This document shows positions 24,727 through 38,000 of a stretch of DNA of 64,000 nucleotides, one piece after another. The first letter of the stretch is position 1. Every line of letters begins with the position of its first letter. The notes beneath the pieces were generated by a model. The model saw only the letters and a program-made list of their open reading frames with translations. It was not told the origin of the DNA and did not search any database. The translations under genes and the position numbers were made by a program. Origin of the DNA: Parus major (taxonomy: Eukaryota > Chordata > Aves > Passeriformes > Paridae); contig NC_031768.1 of the NCBI RefSeq assembly GCF_001522545.3, forward strand, positions 97,461,781 through 97,525,780, written 5' to 3'.

Positions 24727-27700
24727 TGTGGAAAGAGAATGAAAAACAAAGCAAAACATACTGGCCTATGAAAATTTGGGCTGGCAAAGCTAGAGGGCTG
24801 TGTCAGCACATTTAATCTACAACTACAGGTGAACATTTGTGCATGCATAGGTTGACAAAATAGATTAAAAACTCTGCAAAGCAGCTATAAGTAAACACCT
24901 TATCTACTTTTTCCCCTTACCACAGCGCTATGTCCTTTATTTTCATCATTATTTAAATGTTATTGAGAAAGCTATGTTAAGTGAAACTGGCCAGCATAAG
25001 AGAAGCTCTTTGGGTCAGTTTTTATTTCTCACTTAACAGAACACCTGTCTTAGAAAGGTTCTTCTTAACCTCCTGTCCTTATCAGAGCAGAACTGACACA
25101 AAGTAGATGTTTAAGAAACTTCACCCCAGTCTTTTTATTGCACCCATAGGTGGTGTCTTAAAACTCATCTGACTCCACAGTGCACTTCTTATCCTCCATC
25201 ATCACACTACCTTTTAAGTCCATCGGTGTTTTGAGATGGCACCCCCAAAAATCCACAATACAGATGGCATTGTGCAGTACTGGGGTGGCAGGTAAACCCT
25301 CAGCACTCATCTCAGTCCTGCTACAACACCCAGCACATTCAGTCCCCATGAGAGCATGACCAGCAGACTCCAGCTCACCCACCCAACCCACTCTTTTATA
25401 ACTCCATCCTTACTGGACACAGCTGTGAGGACATGGCTGTTCCCACTCTTTGGTAATTAACACAGCTGCAATTTATCAGGGACAAGACTACCTTCAGCAA
25501 TATCTCTATCCTTCTCCTCCCACAACCTCTCTCAGAAGCCCTGTTTGGAAGCCCCAAAGGGCAACAGTGCATCATCTTAATTAAAGGTTGAGGTTTATCT
25601 TCTGAAGAAGGAAGAAGAATTCATCATTAAACCATACTTTGGCAAACAAAATCCCACTTTTATTTATTAAGTCCCCAGAAGGTTGTTCTTTGCAGGCAGC
25701 ACTGGCTCCTAGCATGTGACTAAAATGAAGGTGTACAGAAGATATATGCTCATATCATTAACCACTGCATTTATTTGAGGAGGAGAGTGGGAAATTATGC
25801 CATGTTCACCTCTACACATCAGCACTAGGAAGCTACCTCAGTCTAAAGACTACAGATCACTTCCAGCCCTGCTCCCCTGGAGCTAAACTCTCTCATCCTT
25901 CAGCCCCAGCAGCTCAGATGGGCTCTCGGGGAGTGCTCCTGCTGACTTACTGTAAAACTTCCCTCTGTACTTAGAGCTCTGTAAATACATAATCAGTGCT
26001 TCTGCTGCTCTGTGTGTGCTCCCTGACACTGCCAGGGGAAACGTAAGTCTGCTTCATAGACCAAAAGTCCTTTACTAATGCATGGGTTATTTGTATTGAC
26101 CAACTTAGTGCAATTATTCATATTAATTTTCATAGGGAGTTACAGGAGATGGGAAGGAAGAGATTGCCACGGACAAAATTCAGGGCTAGCATGGGGATTC
26201 CATGTGTGACTTAAAATTAATTTGTATGAAAACCAGAAGCTGTTTCATTAATTCATTTACATGTTGAAGGTAGTGATGAGAAGTCTAAAAATTTCATTTT
26301 AAATAGGAATCTGTACCTTCAAGTGAAATTAGAACAGTCTTTTGAAAGACTGCTTAAAGATATGATTGAGTTATTCCAGAACTTTTGATAATAGCACATA
26401 ATTCAGAACTTGCACTCTTCACAAAACTGCATGCATGGCTAATTTCTTGGACTAATCTAAATTTCAGTGTTTTAATTTCAGAGTGTCTGTGTTCACCATG
26501 TTCAGTTTTTCACTTCAGCATGCATTATTTTGAATACAAAAAGACTGAAGAGATTTTTGAGTTAAAACTTTGAAAATCTCTGTGTCAAGAGAAAGTGTAA
26601 GTCTAGAATGCAAAGAATGAAAAATGAAGATTAAATCATTGTTTCCAAACAAAGGTACAAGTCTTCCATTCAATTTTTTGGGGGGAGTTTTTTTTGACAG
26701 TTTATATGCAACATTTATGCTGGGCTGGTAACACCACAACATGATCAAAGTCATACTCCACACTGCAACTCTTTCAAGGTGCCAGGAAATTGAAGTAGTC
26801 TAGGGATGATTACCAAGAACAAAACAGAACACTCCTCAGTTGCCTTGCTTCCTCAGATGCAGAGGGGCACTCACATTTGCCAGAATGGCATTTACAATGT
26901 GAGACCTGGGTCTTGGTTCAGGTCCTTGTCACCTGGAAATCTGCTGCATTAATAGGAAACCATAGTTATGGTTTGAGACTACTGAACATTTCAGCAATAG
27001 GATTTGAAAAAAAGACATCCACTAAAGCTTAAAAGAAATCCATCTATTCTACAATATATGTTAACTGAAGTTAATTACATGTAGTTTTTTCTGGTATAAA
27101 TGGATTTGTGATGAAGATAAAGTTCTACTGACAGAACTTTAAATCTTCTCTGACATGCTGTGTTTTGCCCTTCTGCTTTCTTCACTTCCCTTGTTCCAGT
27201 GCCAGTTCACAAATTCCCAGCTCTTCATAATTCTTTGTTTTATTCAAAGCTATGGACTAACAAAACAAAGTTCATTCTGCTTTATAAACAGCCCTTCTGT
27301 TGTCTGTGCATATTGTTGTAGGAATGGCTGCATGGGTGGGGTTAGGAAAATATCCCCTGAATTCATTTTGTCTCAGAGCTGGCACTGAGGAAAGCCAGCC
27401 TAGGAAGTAAGGCATGGACAGAATAATCCTTCTTCTGGTGTATTCTCTAGCTTTGCCAAACTAGCTGTTTTCTTGGTCTGACATTGCCTTCAAATCTCAT
27501 ATGTTATTGCCACATGTGAATTTCTTCATGAAGTTACTCTGTTGTTCTCAATCCATTTGCTGTTGTGGCCTTTTCAGCTTCTTAGAATATATTCCACTTT
27601 TTACTTCTTAATTGTACAAATAAATGTTCACCCTTTGTAAATTATGAAAGAAAAGAAAAATCTTTTCATCAAGCTGGTTTATTGTTGAAGTGTTTAGATG

Positions 27701-27873
27701 AGTTTTTATTTTCCCAGCTTGTGTTATTGCCCATTGGAAGTACCAGATATTTACATGCCCTGTCACTCATTACATTGTGCCAGACCTTCCAGAGGGAAGC
27801 TACTGTTCCGCCCACTAAAAGCAACTCATCTGTTCAGACACCAACCCAAAAGACTTCATAAACTGTTATAAGT

Positions 27874-27901
27874 ATCTTTCAAGCTATATCTTTCAAGCTA
27901 T
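27874..27901. repeat. Exact 14-bp tandem duplication
   Basis: ATCTTTCAAGCTAT occurs twice, head to tail with no mismatch. It looks like a recent slippage or repair duplication. Confidence 0.93.
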
Positions 27902-28887
27902 ATTGTATCACTCAGTCAAAGGGCAAGCACCTCTCATGGATGCAGTAAAGAGTACTTCCTACTACACTTTTATTTTTCCTGGAAGTTCCCATTCAAGTCT
28001 TGACCCACAGTGACCCTCATTAGCTCATAAAAGCCAGCTAGATTCCACCTCAGGGTTCAGTTGCATAGAGTTCACATATTTGATCTGTTTTCTATGGATT
28101 TTTAGAAAACAAACCTTTTTCTACCATCACATATATGCACTTACAGAAATGGCCTGCTGATGCATGCAAGGTATAGATGATGGGAAATGCATCCCTCTTT
28201 CAATTACTGAGATGCACTAAAATGAACTGGAAAAGTCAGTTGGCCATGAGACATTTGAAGAAGGAAGAAAACTCAGCTAAACACTGAATAGTTTCTCTTT
28301 CCCAAAGAAATCTCTTTGTCTTCTACTGAATATATCATAATTTCTCTTTTTGCTTAAGATATATCAGCAGGGGCAATAACTTGATAAACCTGCAGATAAA
28401 AACAAGGAGAGAGCAGGAGGATCCTCATATTTTAATAGGACTTAAGTGGGAGAAGTAGCTTTAATTTTGCAGAGATATATCCACATGAATTTCTGCTTTC
28501 CCCTCCTTAAAGCTTCTGTCAAAAACATTCATCTACAAATAAGCCAGGTAATTACATTTCCAAGCAACTTGTTTCTGACAGATTGTCCTACAACTCGTTT
28601 GTAACAGTTTGTGAGGCACTAAGACAAAGCTAATTGATAGCTGAATTATGGGGACGTGCATTTAGAGGGTTAATTGCTTACTGCTTGCAACCAGACTTTT
28701 AAGAGCTGGAATCTGCATACCTATATTAAGATTTTAAATGACTGGAGAACCAAAATAGTGGGTTTTTTCTCTCTCAGTTTCAAATCTTCAGAAACAAACA
28801 CTACATCAATCTTTTGCACAAGAATCAGAACAAATCACTCCTGCTGCTTACCAGTCTTTCACACGACACTGGAAATTATTCAGGCTC

Positions 28888-28910
28888 ATCTCTGAGGCTT
28901 GCTCAGAGAT
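28888..28910. repeat. Perfect 9-bp inverted repeat (hairpin, 5-nt loop)
   Basis: ATCTCTGAG, loop GCTTG, then CTCAGAGAT: a perfect 9-bp stem. It is too short for a miRNA precursor and no gene context is seen. Confidence 0.9.
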
Positions 28911-31900
28911 AGTAAGATAGAGAGGCACTTGGCAGCAGCTGTTAACCCACCTGCAGAGACAACTTCAGTCTCATTTCATCTCCTGAATTGCTCTAGCCAC
29001 CAGACTAATGTTTACTTGTTCACAATTAAAGGCACCACGTGGCCCTCTGGGACTGTGCAAGAAAGGAATGTTAGAGCTTTCAGGGCCTGAAATCCAAGCT
29101 GTTCCCCTTGTTTAAATACTGGGCAGCTATTAAGCTGCATATCCTGGAATGCCAAAATAGCTCACCCAGGGCTGCAGTAAATGCTCCCTGACAGGGTGTA
29201 CACGACCACTCTCTGCCAACAGCTGTTTCTGTACTGGAAACCCTAAATTGCATGTTCCCCAGCATCCCAATTTATGATCATCTTCATAGGAAATAACCAT
29301 TGAATCAGCAATGCTCAATACCAAAAGCTATGTTTTAGATGATTAATTTGCCTGAGAAGTAGCTAATGTTAAAAAAATAGCATATATTGAAATGTATTTA
29401 GACAAACTGACACTCACCTCCTCTTAATTGTTATGTCCTTGGAAATTACCTCAGCTAACAGCTATTTTTTTTTCCTTCTGGACAGCTAAAGGTGACAATA
29501 ACTCTGAAAAGTAAACACATCTAATACTGACAGGAGGCATGCTAGCATGAAACCTTGCAATGCATTTGTCTGTTGGTGTTGTTTCATAGCAATTATCACT
29601 ACCAAATATCGACTGGTTTTTTATTCTTGTCGTAAGCAAGCTAACAATAGAATGATAAAAAGGAAGAAAAAGACCCCAATCTTTTTTACATTATTGCAAT
29701 TGACTATCTTGGGAAACAAAAAACACCTCACTACATAGAAAGCAATTCTACCTTGTTCCCAAGGAAATTAAAATAAAATAAAACAAAGCTCAGAAACTCA
29801 GCTTCAAAAGCTGAGAGTAGTTAGCAGTATTTATTTAGGTTATTTTGTTTGTCAGAAAACATTAATTGTTATGCATATAATTTAGTCATGAAACTCCAGA
29901 AAGCCAGAACCCATTTTCACTCTGGCTACTCAAGGAAACCAAACTTGAGAGAGTCACTGGGAACTGTTGCTCCTACTGGGCTGGTAAAGCCCCATGGGGA
30001 AGAGGGGTAGGAATTTTACAGGCATGTAGATAACTACACTTCGTGATAACAAGTAGTCTCAAAAGGAAGAGTAATCCAAACTGCTGTCTTAATGGCTGAA
30101 AAGCCACAAGCCTCAGAAATTTCTCATTTAATTTTTTTTCTGAGCATCCCCAGAGTCAACACACAGCAAATGCAAATCAACCAAATCCAGGGCTGGTTTC
30201 TGCCCTAAGGACAGAGGAACAGGCCAAGAGAGCCACACCAGCTTCTATTTTGATCAAGAAATAAGTTGCACATCTTTTGTCTAATCATAGATAATAAGAT
30301 CAGATATGTAAAGGCCGCGAAGTATTATTTCTAGGTAGGATATTTACTGTTTGATACATAAATACTAAACTGTTGAAGGATAACAATTTAGCTGTTTGAA
30401 GAGGGTAACTCCAAGAAACCTAGCAAATTAACTCAACACCTACATTTCTTGGTATTTTCCCCATACTTTGTGCAGATTTTCTGAGCTGCTCTCACAAACA
30501 CACTTCTAACCAGTTTTGTGAGTTTGTTATGTCTATTGTAGGAAAATGTCCTTTATTAAGGTAAAAGTAACCATTACCTGAGTTTGTTGAGTGACACAGG
30601 CTACCTATGGAAATTCTTTGTTGCCCAGTGTAGTGACTAACTACGGCTTCTACTGCTCCCTAACTCAGTTACCTACCAAAATATTGATTATGTCTTAATT
30701 TATACTTGGGAAACTTCTGAATTAGGCTGTGGAAATTAAAGAAACACAGTAAGAAGGATTGAGATTACCCAGAGACAAACATTAAACTATTTGGTGTTTT
30801 AAATGGATACTAGCATTTCAATCAAATCACTGCTATTGAGTAGCTCCTGTTTTAAAGTTGTGCTCATCAGCTCTTTTGCCAGCTTTTGTTCATGATTTCC
30901 AATGTAGTTAATAAGCCTTTTCTCAGAAGCAAAGTCTTCTTGTTTAGTGAATACCAACTGCTACCTTGTATATTTGTTTCCATACTAGTGAGTGACTGGA
31001 TGTGCTCTGATATAGTGGTCTATAGAAGTAAAAAAAAAACCCTAACAAAATGGCATTTACCTTGTTAAACAATAATTTTTTAATGTCTAAACTGCTCAAC
31101 CTTTTTTCCATGACCTGTCATTCTACCCTGGTTCCTAAGTCATGTATACTTTTGTCTGCTCCCCCTCCATGACCCAAAATACAGACCAAAGGAAATCTAA
31201 CTCTTCTCCTGCTGCCCTCTGCCACATCTGCCCATCTTCAAGGGGCCACACTCAAAGTGCTCCCTACTCCTGAACCCCCACCTTCAGTCTCAAGGCTGCA
31301 AACAGTGATTCTTCCAGATACCACAGTTCTTTCCACAAATCTAATTTTGTTGCATTTTACACTAGAAGAGTGACATAGTATTTTCTGATTTCTTCTGCTA
31401 CCTTTTTGCAAAGTAAAAAGAAATGACCACATGGGATTTCACAGTTCTAGGTTTTGAGTTCAGATTTCCAAAACACTTTGCATTCAAATTCCTAAAATTA
31501 TTTCCTGACATAGAAATAACTATTTTCCCTATCTTTTACTCAGGAAACAGAGGCAGTCAGTGTTGGATATTTAAAAAAAAAAAAGAGAAAGAAAAAATAT
31601 CACTCCTGACTTCCAGTTCTTTCATGCAAACCACACTTCCTGGTCCTTCAGCCAGGGCACATAAAAGTCATCACTCTTAATCATGCTTGTGAATGTGCAT
31701 GCAGTAAATTTGACAATAAGGATCTCCCTGAAAGCTGAAGGACTAGTAAAATTAGTTGATGCCACAACAAGAAGGCTACCTTATGATTTTCATATAGAAG
31801 CAAAAGAGAAACCCTCTTTTTGATAGAGAAATGGTTCATTAAAAAAAGAATAATAACACAGTGTTCATTAAGTTTTCTTATTTGATTTTTCAAATGCATT

Positions 31901-32000
31901 ACACAAAGCTCTTATACATGAGATGATGCAATTTTTGTACTTATTAAGAACATCTTAGTATAAATATTCAGCCTTTTGGGAAAAAGTTTTTATTGCAGAC

Positions 32001-35000
32001 TGTCTATTCCCTAAATTGCTTTGGGAGTAGCTGAGGAAATGAATCACCTAAGATTGATGCTCTCTGTCTTTGGAGTAGCTTATGCTGGATCTTATCTGGA
32101 AACATTGATCTATAAGGTCACTTAGCTTTATAAGAAAGTATTTTTTAATCTGATTTATGAAGAAGTTCTGTGGGCTTCAGACTGTGATTATAAAAGTGCT
32201 GTGCAGTAGCACTTGGTTCTCTTAAGAAGCAAGGCAAATGAATGTTTATTAACTTACCTATAATCATAACAGGCAGATACTTCAGTCTTGATTTTCCAGA
32301 GACTTCTAATTAAAAGCAATTTATGAATAATAATGTTAGCTATACAATTCTATGCCTGACTACAAGATAAAGATGCCCAAGTCAGATAAAAGGGTATCTG
32401 AGGATTCATAGTTAATGAGAAATGAACAGTGGTCTAAGAAATGGCCTAGACTGAAACTAGCAAAAGCCACTCATGAATTACCCAAACCAGCAGAGCATCT
32501 CTTACAAACTAAAAAGCTTTACTTCTATAGTTTTCAATTAAATAAGATTTTTGAAGCCCATGATTGCTATTTCCAGGGAATAAATAATAAATATAATTAA
32601 TCTTTGGGAGGGATTTTTTAGATGGATTCATATTTTTAATAGAAACTTATACCGACATTCTAAAACTGATTGAAATCACTTCTTGCTCATCATTGCCCAC
32701 CTCAGCTGGGCTTTGTTGCTGAGAATTTTGCAAAAGATCACCTTCCCTTGAAACAGGCATTAAAAAGCAACAAAGTGGACAAAAGAAAGGACTGGGAGAA
32801 GGATTCTGATGCCAGGCAGTCATGTTTGCTGAACCACTCTGTCTTCCACTAAGCAGAGAAATCATTTCCTACAAGTCATCCACAGAGCTAAGTACTTCCA
32901 AATGCACTCAGCATTATTAAAAAACTTCTCAGTTGTCTTCAGCAATAGTTCATATTTACAGGAATAGTTCATTAGTTTTAATGTTCTCTAATCTAAAAGC
33001 AGAAATCTCAGCAGGGAAAACTTGGGCTTTTCTTTATTTGTCAGTCTTATGAAATCCTTGTTCTTACAGCAAGATACATATGCAAACAGGTTTTCATATT
33101 TGGTGCTAAATAAAACTGTTCCTTTCACCATCCCAATATTTACCTATTGATTAACAAAATAGAACAGAGTTCAGTGTGGATTTTAAGGGGAAAATAATGC
33201 TATTCTGAATGCATGTCTTCTGCTAGATCTTCCTGAAATCTAAGTACTTATGAAACCAGCATATTTCTATCTGCAGTGCTTAAAAACTGGCTTTCTGAGG
33301 GAAGTTCCTGGCAGGGTAAGATGTTGTTGCTAAATCCTGAAATTCAAGACGCTGGCAGCCAGACTAGCTGTTGTTTCCTTCTTCCTTTCATACAGTGTTA
33401 ACACAACTGTCACCTTTTTGTGTTGCAACTAAAAAGGCAAGAGAGTCCCAAAGATCACCGTTATCCTGGTCTGTAGTAGACAAATTTCCCAGGTGAGAGA
33501 AGAGCCCAGGAATGAGGCAGTGCTTCCTGCAAGGCACTGCTCCTTGTGCAGGCTCTTGTCAGCTGCAATTCCAGCATGACGCACCATCACAAAGCGCCCT
33601 CGTTCCACAGGGACACGCTGTCTGTCCCCAGCCTCAGACACAAACTCCCCTTGCCTCCATCTATTACAATGAAATCAAAGTCCTCACATGATTTAGAGAA
33701 ACAATTCTTGGGGCAGGATTAGCAAGAGCTTGTGCAGCAGCAGTAAGCGTTAAGGGGCTGGCTGGCATCCCATAGAGAACACTATTATTCAGCCTGGTTC
33801 AGCACAATTCTGCTTGTACAACACATTCACTGTATTTTTTTTTCCCACATTTCTTCATTATTGGCTATATTAGCATGAGAACAGGATTTCTGTCAGTTAG
33901 AACTGTATGAAAGTTTACAGATTTTCCTCAAAGGGCATCCTGCAAGTATTGTCTTTGATTTTATTCTAATCTATTCCGAGTCTGTTCAAGTTTTGTTTTG
34001 AATTCCCAGTCAAATTCATTGAAGTTAACAATGTCGACCAATATGGCAAAAAATCCCACAACAGTGCATGTCTTTTCATCTATTTTGCATGAAAACTAAC
34101 ACTAAATTCCTGAAAGTGCCTTCTGTCTTTCGGAATATGCCCATCAAATCAATTAGTGCCCATCACAAACATCACCTGCCCACATAACAGGTGCAACCTG
34201 ATTTTTATCCCAGGAGCCTCAAAGAGAAAAAAAAAGAGCTTGGACAGTGAGTTTGGTTTTCTAAAAAGGCTGCAATAAAACTTAAAAGTACTCAGCTGAC
34301 AATTTTGTTTGCTCATAAATGCAAAGCCTATCATTCCTGCCTGTTCATAAATATTTTGAAAGAAGAATCACCAGGAACATAGCAATCTCCGTACAAGTCA
34401 TCGAAATCATATAATCATCCATCAACAATCATCTAATTCCTCATTTTCTGACACAGTTATTGATGTACTTCACTGCTTTATTGCTGTATTTTCAGATGGA
34501 CATTTGAATTCAGGAGTAAATAAATGGTTGTATTAAGGCCACCTTTCAAGGCTCAGACATGTGTCTGGGAATGCAGAAAACAAAAGGCAAGCTCTAGTAA
34601 TCAAAAACGTGTTTGAAGGGAATGGAGGACCCAGCTGCCCTAAGCAAGGACTGCCAATAGGACTTAGTTTGCACTGCTATTGTGTTTTCTATTCCCTTCT
34701 GACCTACAAAGGATTTTGTTAAAATGTATCTTGTTTGCCACTACTGGAATTTGTTTTCTGGTGTGTGATAGAGCTGATATAATTGCCTGAGCAGTGCAAT
34801 TTGAGATCATGAAAACAAAAGAGGAAAGGAAATTTAAAAACCATAAGGCTCCAATGTACTGAACAATGTGCAGGGCTTTTTTAGAGGCATTTGTTTATTG
34901 ATTACCTTTATTTTAAAACATTGCAACAGAGGGGTTAGTGAAATTCCCTGCTAACCAGGTGTGAATTTACCACCTCACAAGAGCCTCTGAGTGGTGCCCT

Positions 35001-38000
35001 GATCTCTGGCCATGCTGACTGGCCCACCAGAGCCACAGGTGTATTCAGCTTTGCCCCCTCTTCCAGAAATATGTCTGGACTACCCTAAAGATGGGGAAGC
35101 TCACTCTAATCCACAGAAAGGAATTAACACAGCAATTATAGCTGCTTCTTTTGGTTCTGTTCTACATTTAAGACCAGCTGACAAGCACGAGATGAGCGAA
35201 TTAAAAGGAAGGAGCAAATGTTTCTTCTCCTTGTATATTGTGCTATAGGCATGTTTTCCTGAAAATCTTGGAAGCTTGAAAGCCATTTCCCTAAAAACAT
35301 GCAGACATCATCTGCTCATAGAAATGAACACCTCTCTTGTGAAGAAAATGGTAATTCTCTACTTAGCACCTCATACTTTCACGTTGTGCATTATATAAAT
35401 ATTTGGACTAACGTAAATAGCTATAATCACAACACATAGGGCACTCCAATGACATCACAAAAGCAGACAAAGTTTTGACTATTCTTTTTATGGTTTATAT
35501 TAAACCCCTCAGGCTAGCTGCTTGAAATGCTGTGGTTTCTGCAGTTCACCAGATTTAATAAAAGAAAACCATATATAAAAAAGAATAAACCATTAAAATC
35601 ATGAAAATAATCTTTCAATCATCTAAAGAGCTATCCTAGGAAAGTATTTTTTACTAGCCTATTTATAAAACTTTGCAACACATAAAACTACATCTCAATA
35701 TTTCAGGTTTCAGGAGATGTTATTCAGAGGAAAATACCATAACTGACTGCCAATTGATTACTTATCCTATTTGACTACTGATTTCATATTTGTCCACAGC
35801 TGTGATACACTTAATCAAAAAAATGTACCAAATAAGGTACCACTCATAAGCAGTTCTAAAAGAATTTTAATATATTGGATACCTTATTTAGTACTCCTTA
35901 TAAACAAGAATTTGATTTGGTTTTTTTTGTACCATAAATGATTTACAATAGCAAGCAATACATCTTTTGAAAAGGAACATAAAAACATCACAATGAGTTA
36001 TTCAGCTTCTATTTCAAGTGGGTGAAGTTGGGGATATTACAGACAGAGAAGTCCTGTTCTAAGATCCAAACAGAGGCACATCCTACAATCATACCATTTC
36101 AGATTTTCATCAACAGAGAGGACAAGGTTTCACAAAGATATTTTATACCAACTGGCAGAATTAGATTTGAGATATTTTTTTTCTTTTTCCAAGAGTCAGC
36201 ACTACATATTTTTCTATTTAAAAATACTTTATCTCCATATGAATTTCTGAATAAGCATGTCCACTTTGATTGAGGCCAGCAGAGACTTATTGGTCTAAAA
36301 GGGCAGTTTTATTTAAGGAAGGAATGCCATATTTTATTAGAAAAGGAAAGGGAAAAACATTTTCTACCCTAAAAGTGAATTAAGACAATAGGTGAGTCTC
36401 AAGCGAAAGAGCTAAATCTACTTTATATATAAAAATACAAGATAGATTTGGAGCAGTTCACTTAAGAGACCACTATAAATGTAACAAAAGTCAGGTGCTA
36501 TCACTTTTAAAAACCACATCATTTTTTGATAGCTATCAGCTGGTAAAACAGTTAGGGAATACTCAGCTACCTCCAATGCTGTCTTATCATTTCCTGCCTC
36601 ATCTTGCCTGTGCATTCACTGATCCACTGCATTAAGTACCCAAGTAGGTTTAACTTCACAAACTGACTTTTTCTTTTTTTTTTTTAACCTTTCTGCAGCA
36701 TAGCTGCCTGTTTAAATCCAACATACAAAAGTATCACCTCTAAGTTATCACCCTAAGGAGATCTTGTTGTGAAGAGGGGCAGGAAATTAATCTCTCACTA
36801 CAGCCTCACTCACCAGTAGTAAAACACCTTTGTGCCTTTAGCAGTCACAGCAGGGAAGCTGAGGCAGAAAATGCCAACTGCATCATACAGAAGACAAGGG
36901 TTTAGTGAAGCCTTGGTTGTTTTTCTGGAGAACAAGCAACCCCCACATTATTTGCAGAGTCAAAATAACTAACTGTCTTTCAGGCTTCTTTCTGGGCACA
37001 AAATCATTTTTGTTACCCTCGTTCATGCTGTACATGAACCTCACCCATTTCTTTACAGAACTTTCATCTATAAAAGGGTCATAATGGCAAAATTCTTTCA
37101 AGAGCAACTTAACACATAAAGTAAATTCTTCATCTGCATGACACTAGTCACCTTTTGGAACTTTCAGGGGTGACACTTCCTAGGTGCATTGGAGTGTTGA
37201 TTTTTTTCCCTATAGAAGACAGGGTCTGTAAATTGGGGTGATCTGTTTGATTACAATATAATGTAAAACAATAGATAGGGCTGTGAGTGAGATAGCTTGT
37301 TCTTCAAGGCTTCAATAGCAGCAACAGCCAACTGAAAAATAAATACCTGCTGAGAAAGAACTTATAGTTCAATTAAAGGAAAATATTGTACAGAAAACAA
37401 AAGTACTTCATACTATGGAGGAAAACACTTCTCCAGGGAATGTAGCCTGTAGGGGTGGTACAAGTATTTTCCATAAGCAGGGTACTGTACCAAGTACAAA
37501 TACATTTACAGCATGACATATAATCAACTAAATAATTTAATTATGAGATTACTGTATTCCTATCAAAATATCAACACATCTATTTTCATGACAGTTCTTT
37601 TGTCTGTCATGCAATTATCTAGAAAAAGCCCAAAGTTTTAAACATGCAACATAAACATCACAGGGTAAGTTAAAGATAGGTTGAATCAAGACTGTCTTTT
37701 TTTTATTTGAATAACAGAGATCTGTTACAAGTTAAAATTACAAGTTAACTTACAAGTTAAAATACACTTAATCAATTACATACAGTTAAGTCACCTTCAA
37801 AACTTTTTGAATATTAATTCTATCTGAAGACTAACCAAATTTCATATATGACTGCATATATATGCTGGCCAGGATAGGTGACATAGCAGTTTTTTAAATG
37901 AAAACATTTGGGCCATTTCTGAATTTGGAGGTGGACAGTCAGAAATGTTAACAAAAGAAAAAAATATCCCAAACAAAAGGAACAGAAGACCTACACAAAG

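Larger units (their letters stand above)
21871..32000. other. Long unassigned A+T-rich non-coding stretch
   Basis: No transposon, gene or RNA gene recognised over 10 kb. Contents seen: homeodomain-like AT motifs at 22,030-22,110 and 28,540-28,690 that resemble conserved non-coding DNA, an imperfect palindrome AAGGAACAATGTTCCTT at 23,109-23,125, a 23-bp tandem duplication at 24,681-24,726, an exact 14-bp duplication at 27,874-27,901, and a 9-bp-stem hairpin at 28,888-28,910. Open frames up to about 108 codons look random. Confidence 0.5.

Noticed and set aside
33429..33641. 70-codon minus-strand frame with several CpGs, possibly a retrocopy or small exon.
   Set aside because: No similarity I can name, no flanking splice sites that make sense, and no poly(A) or duplication around it.
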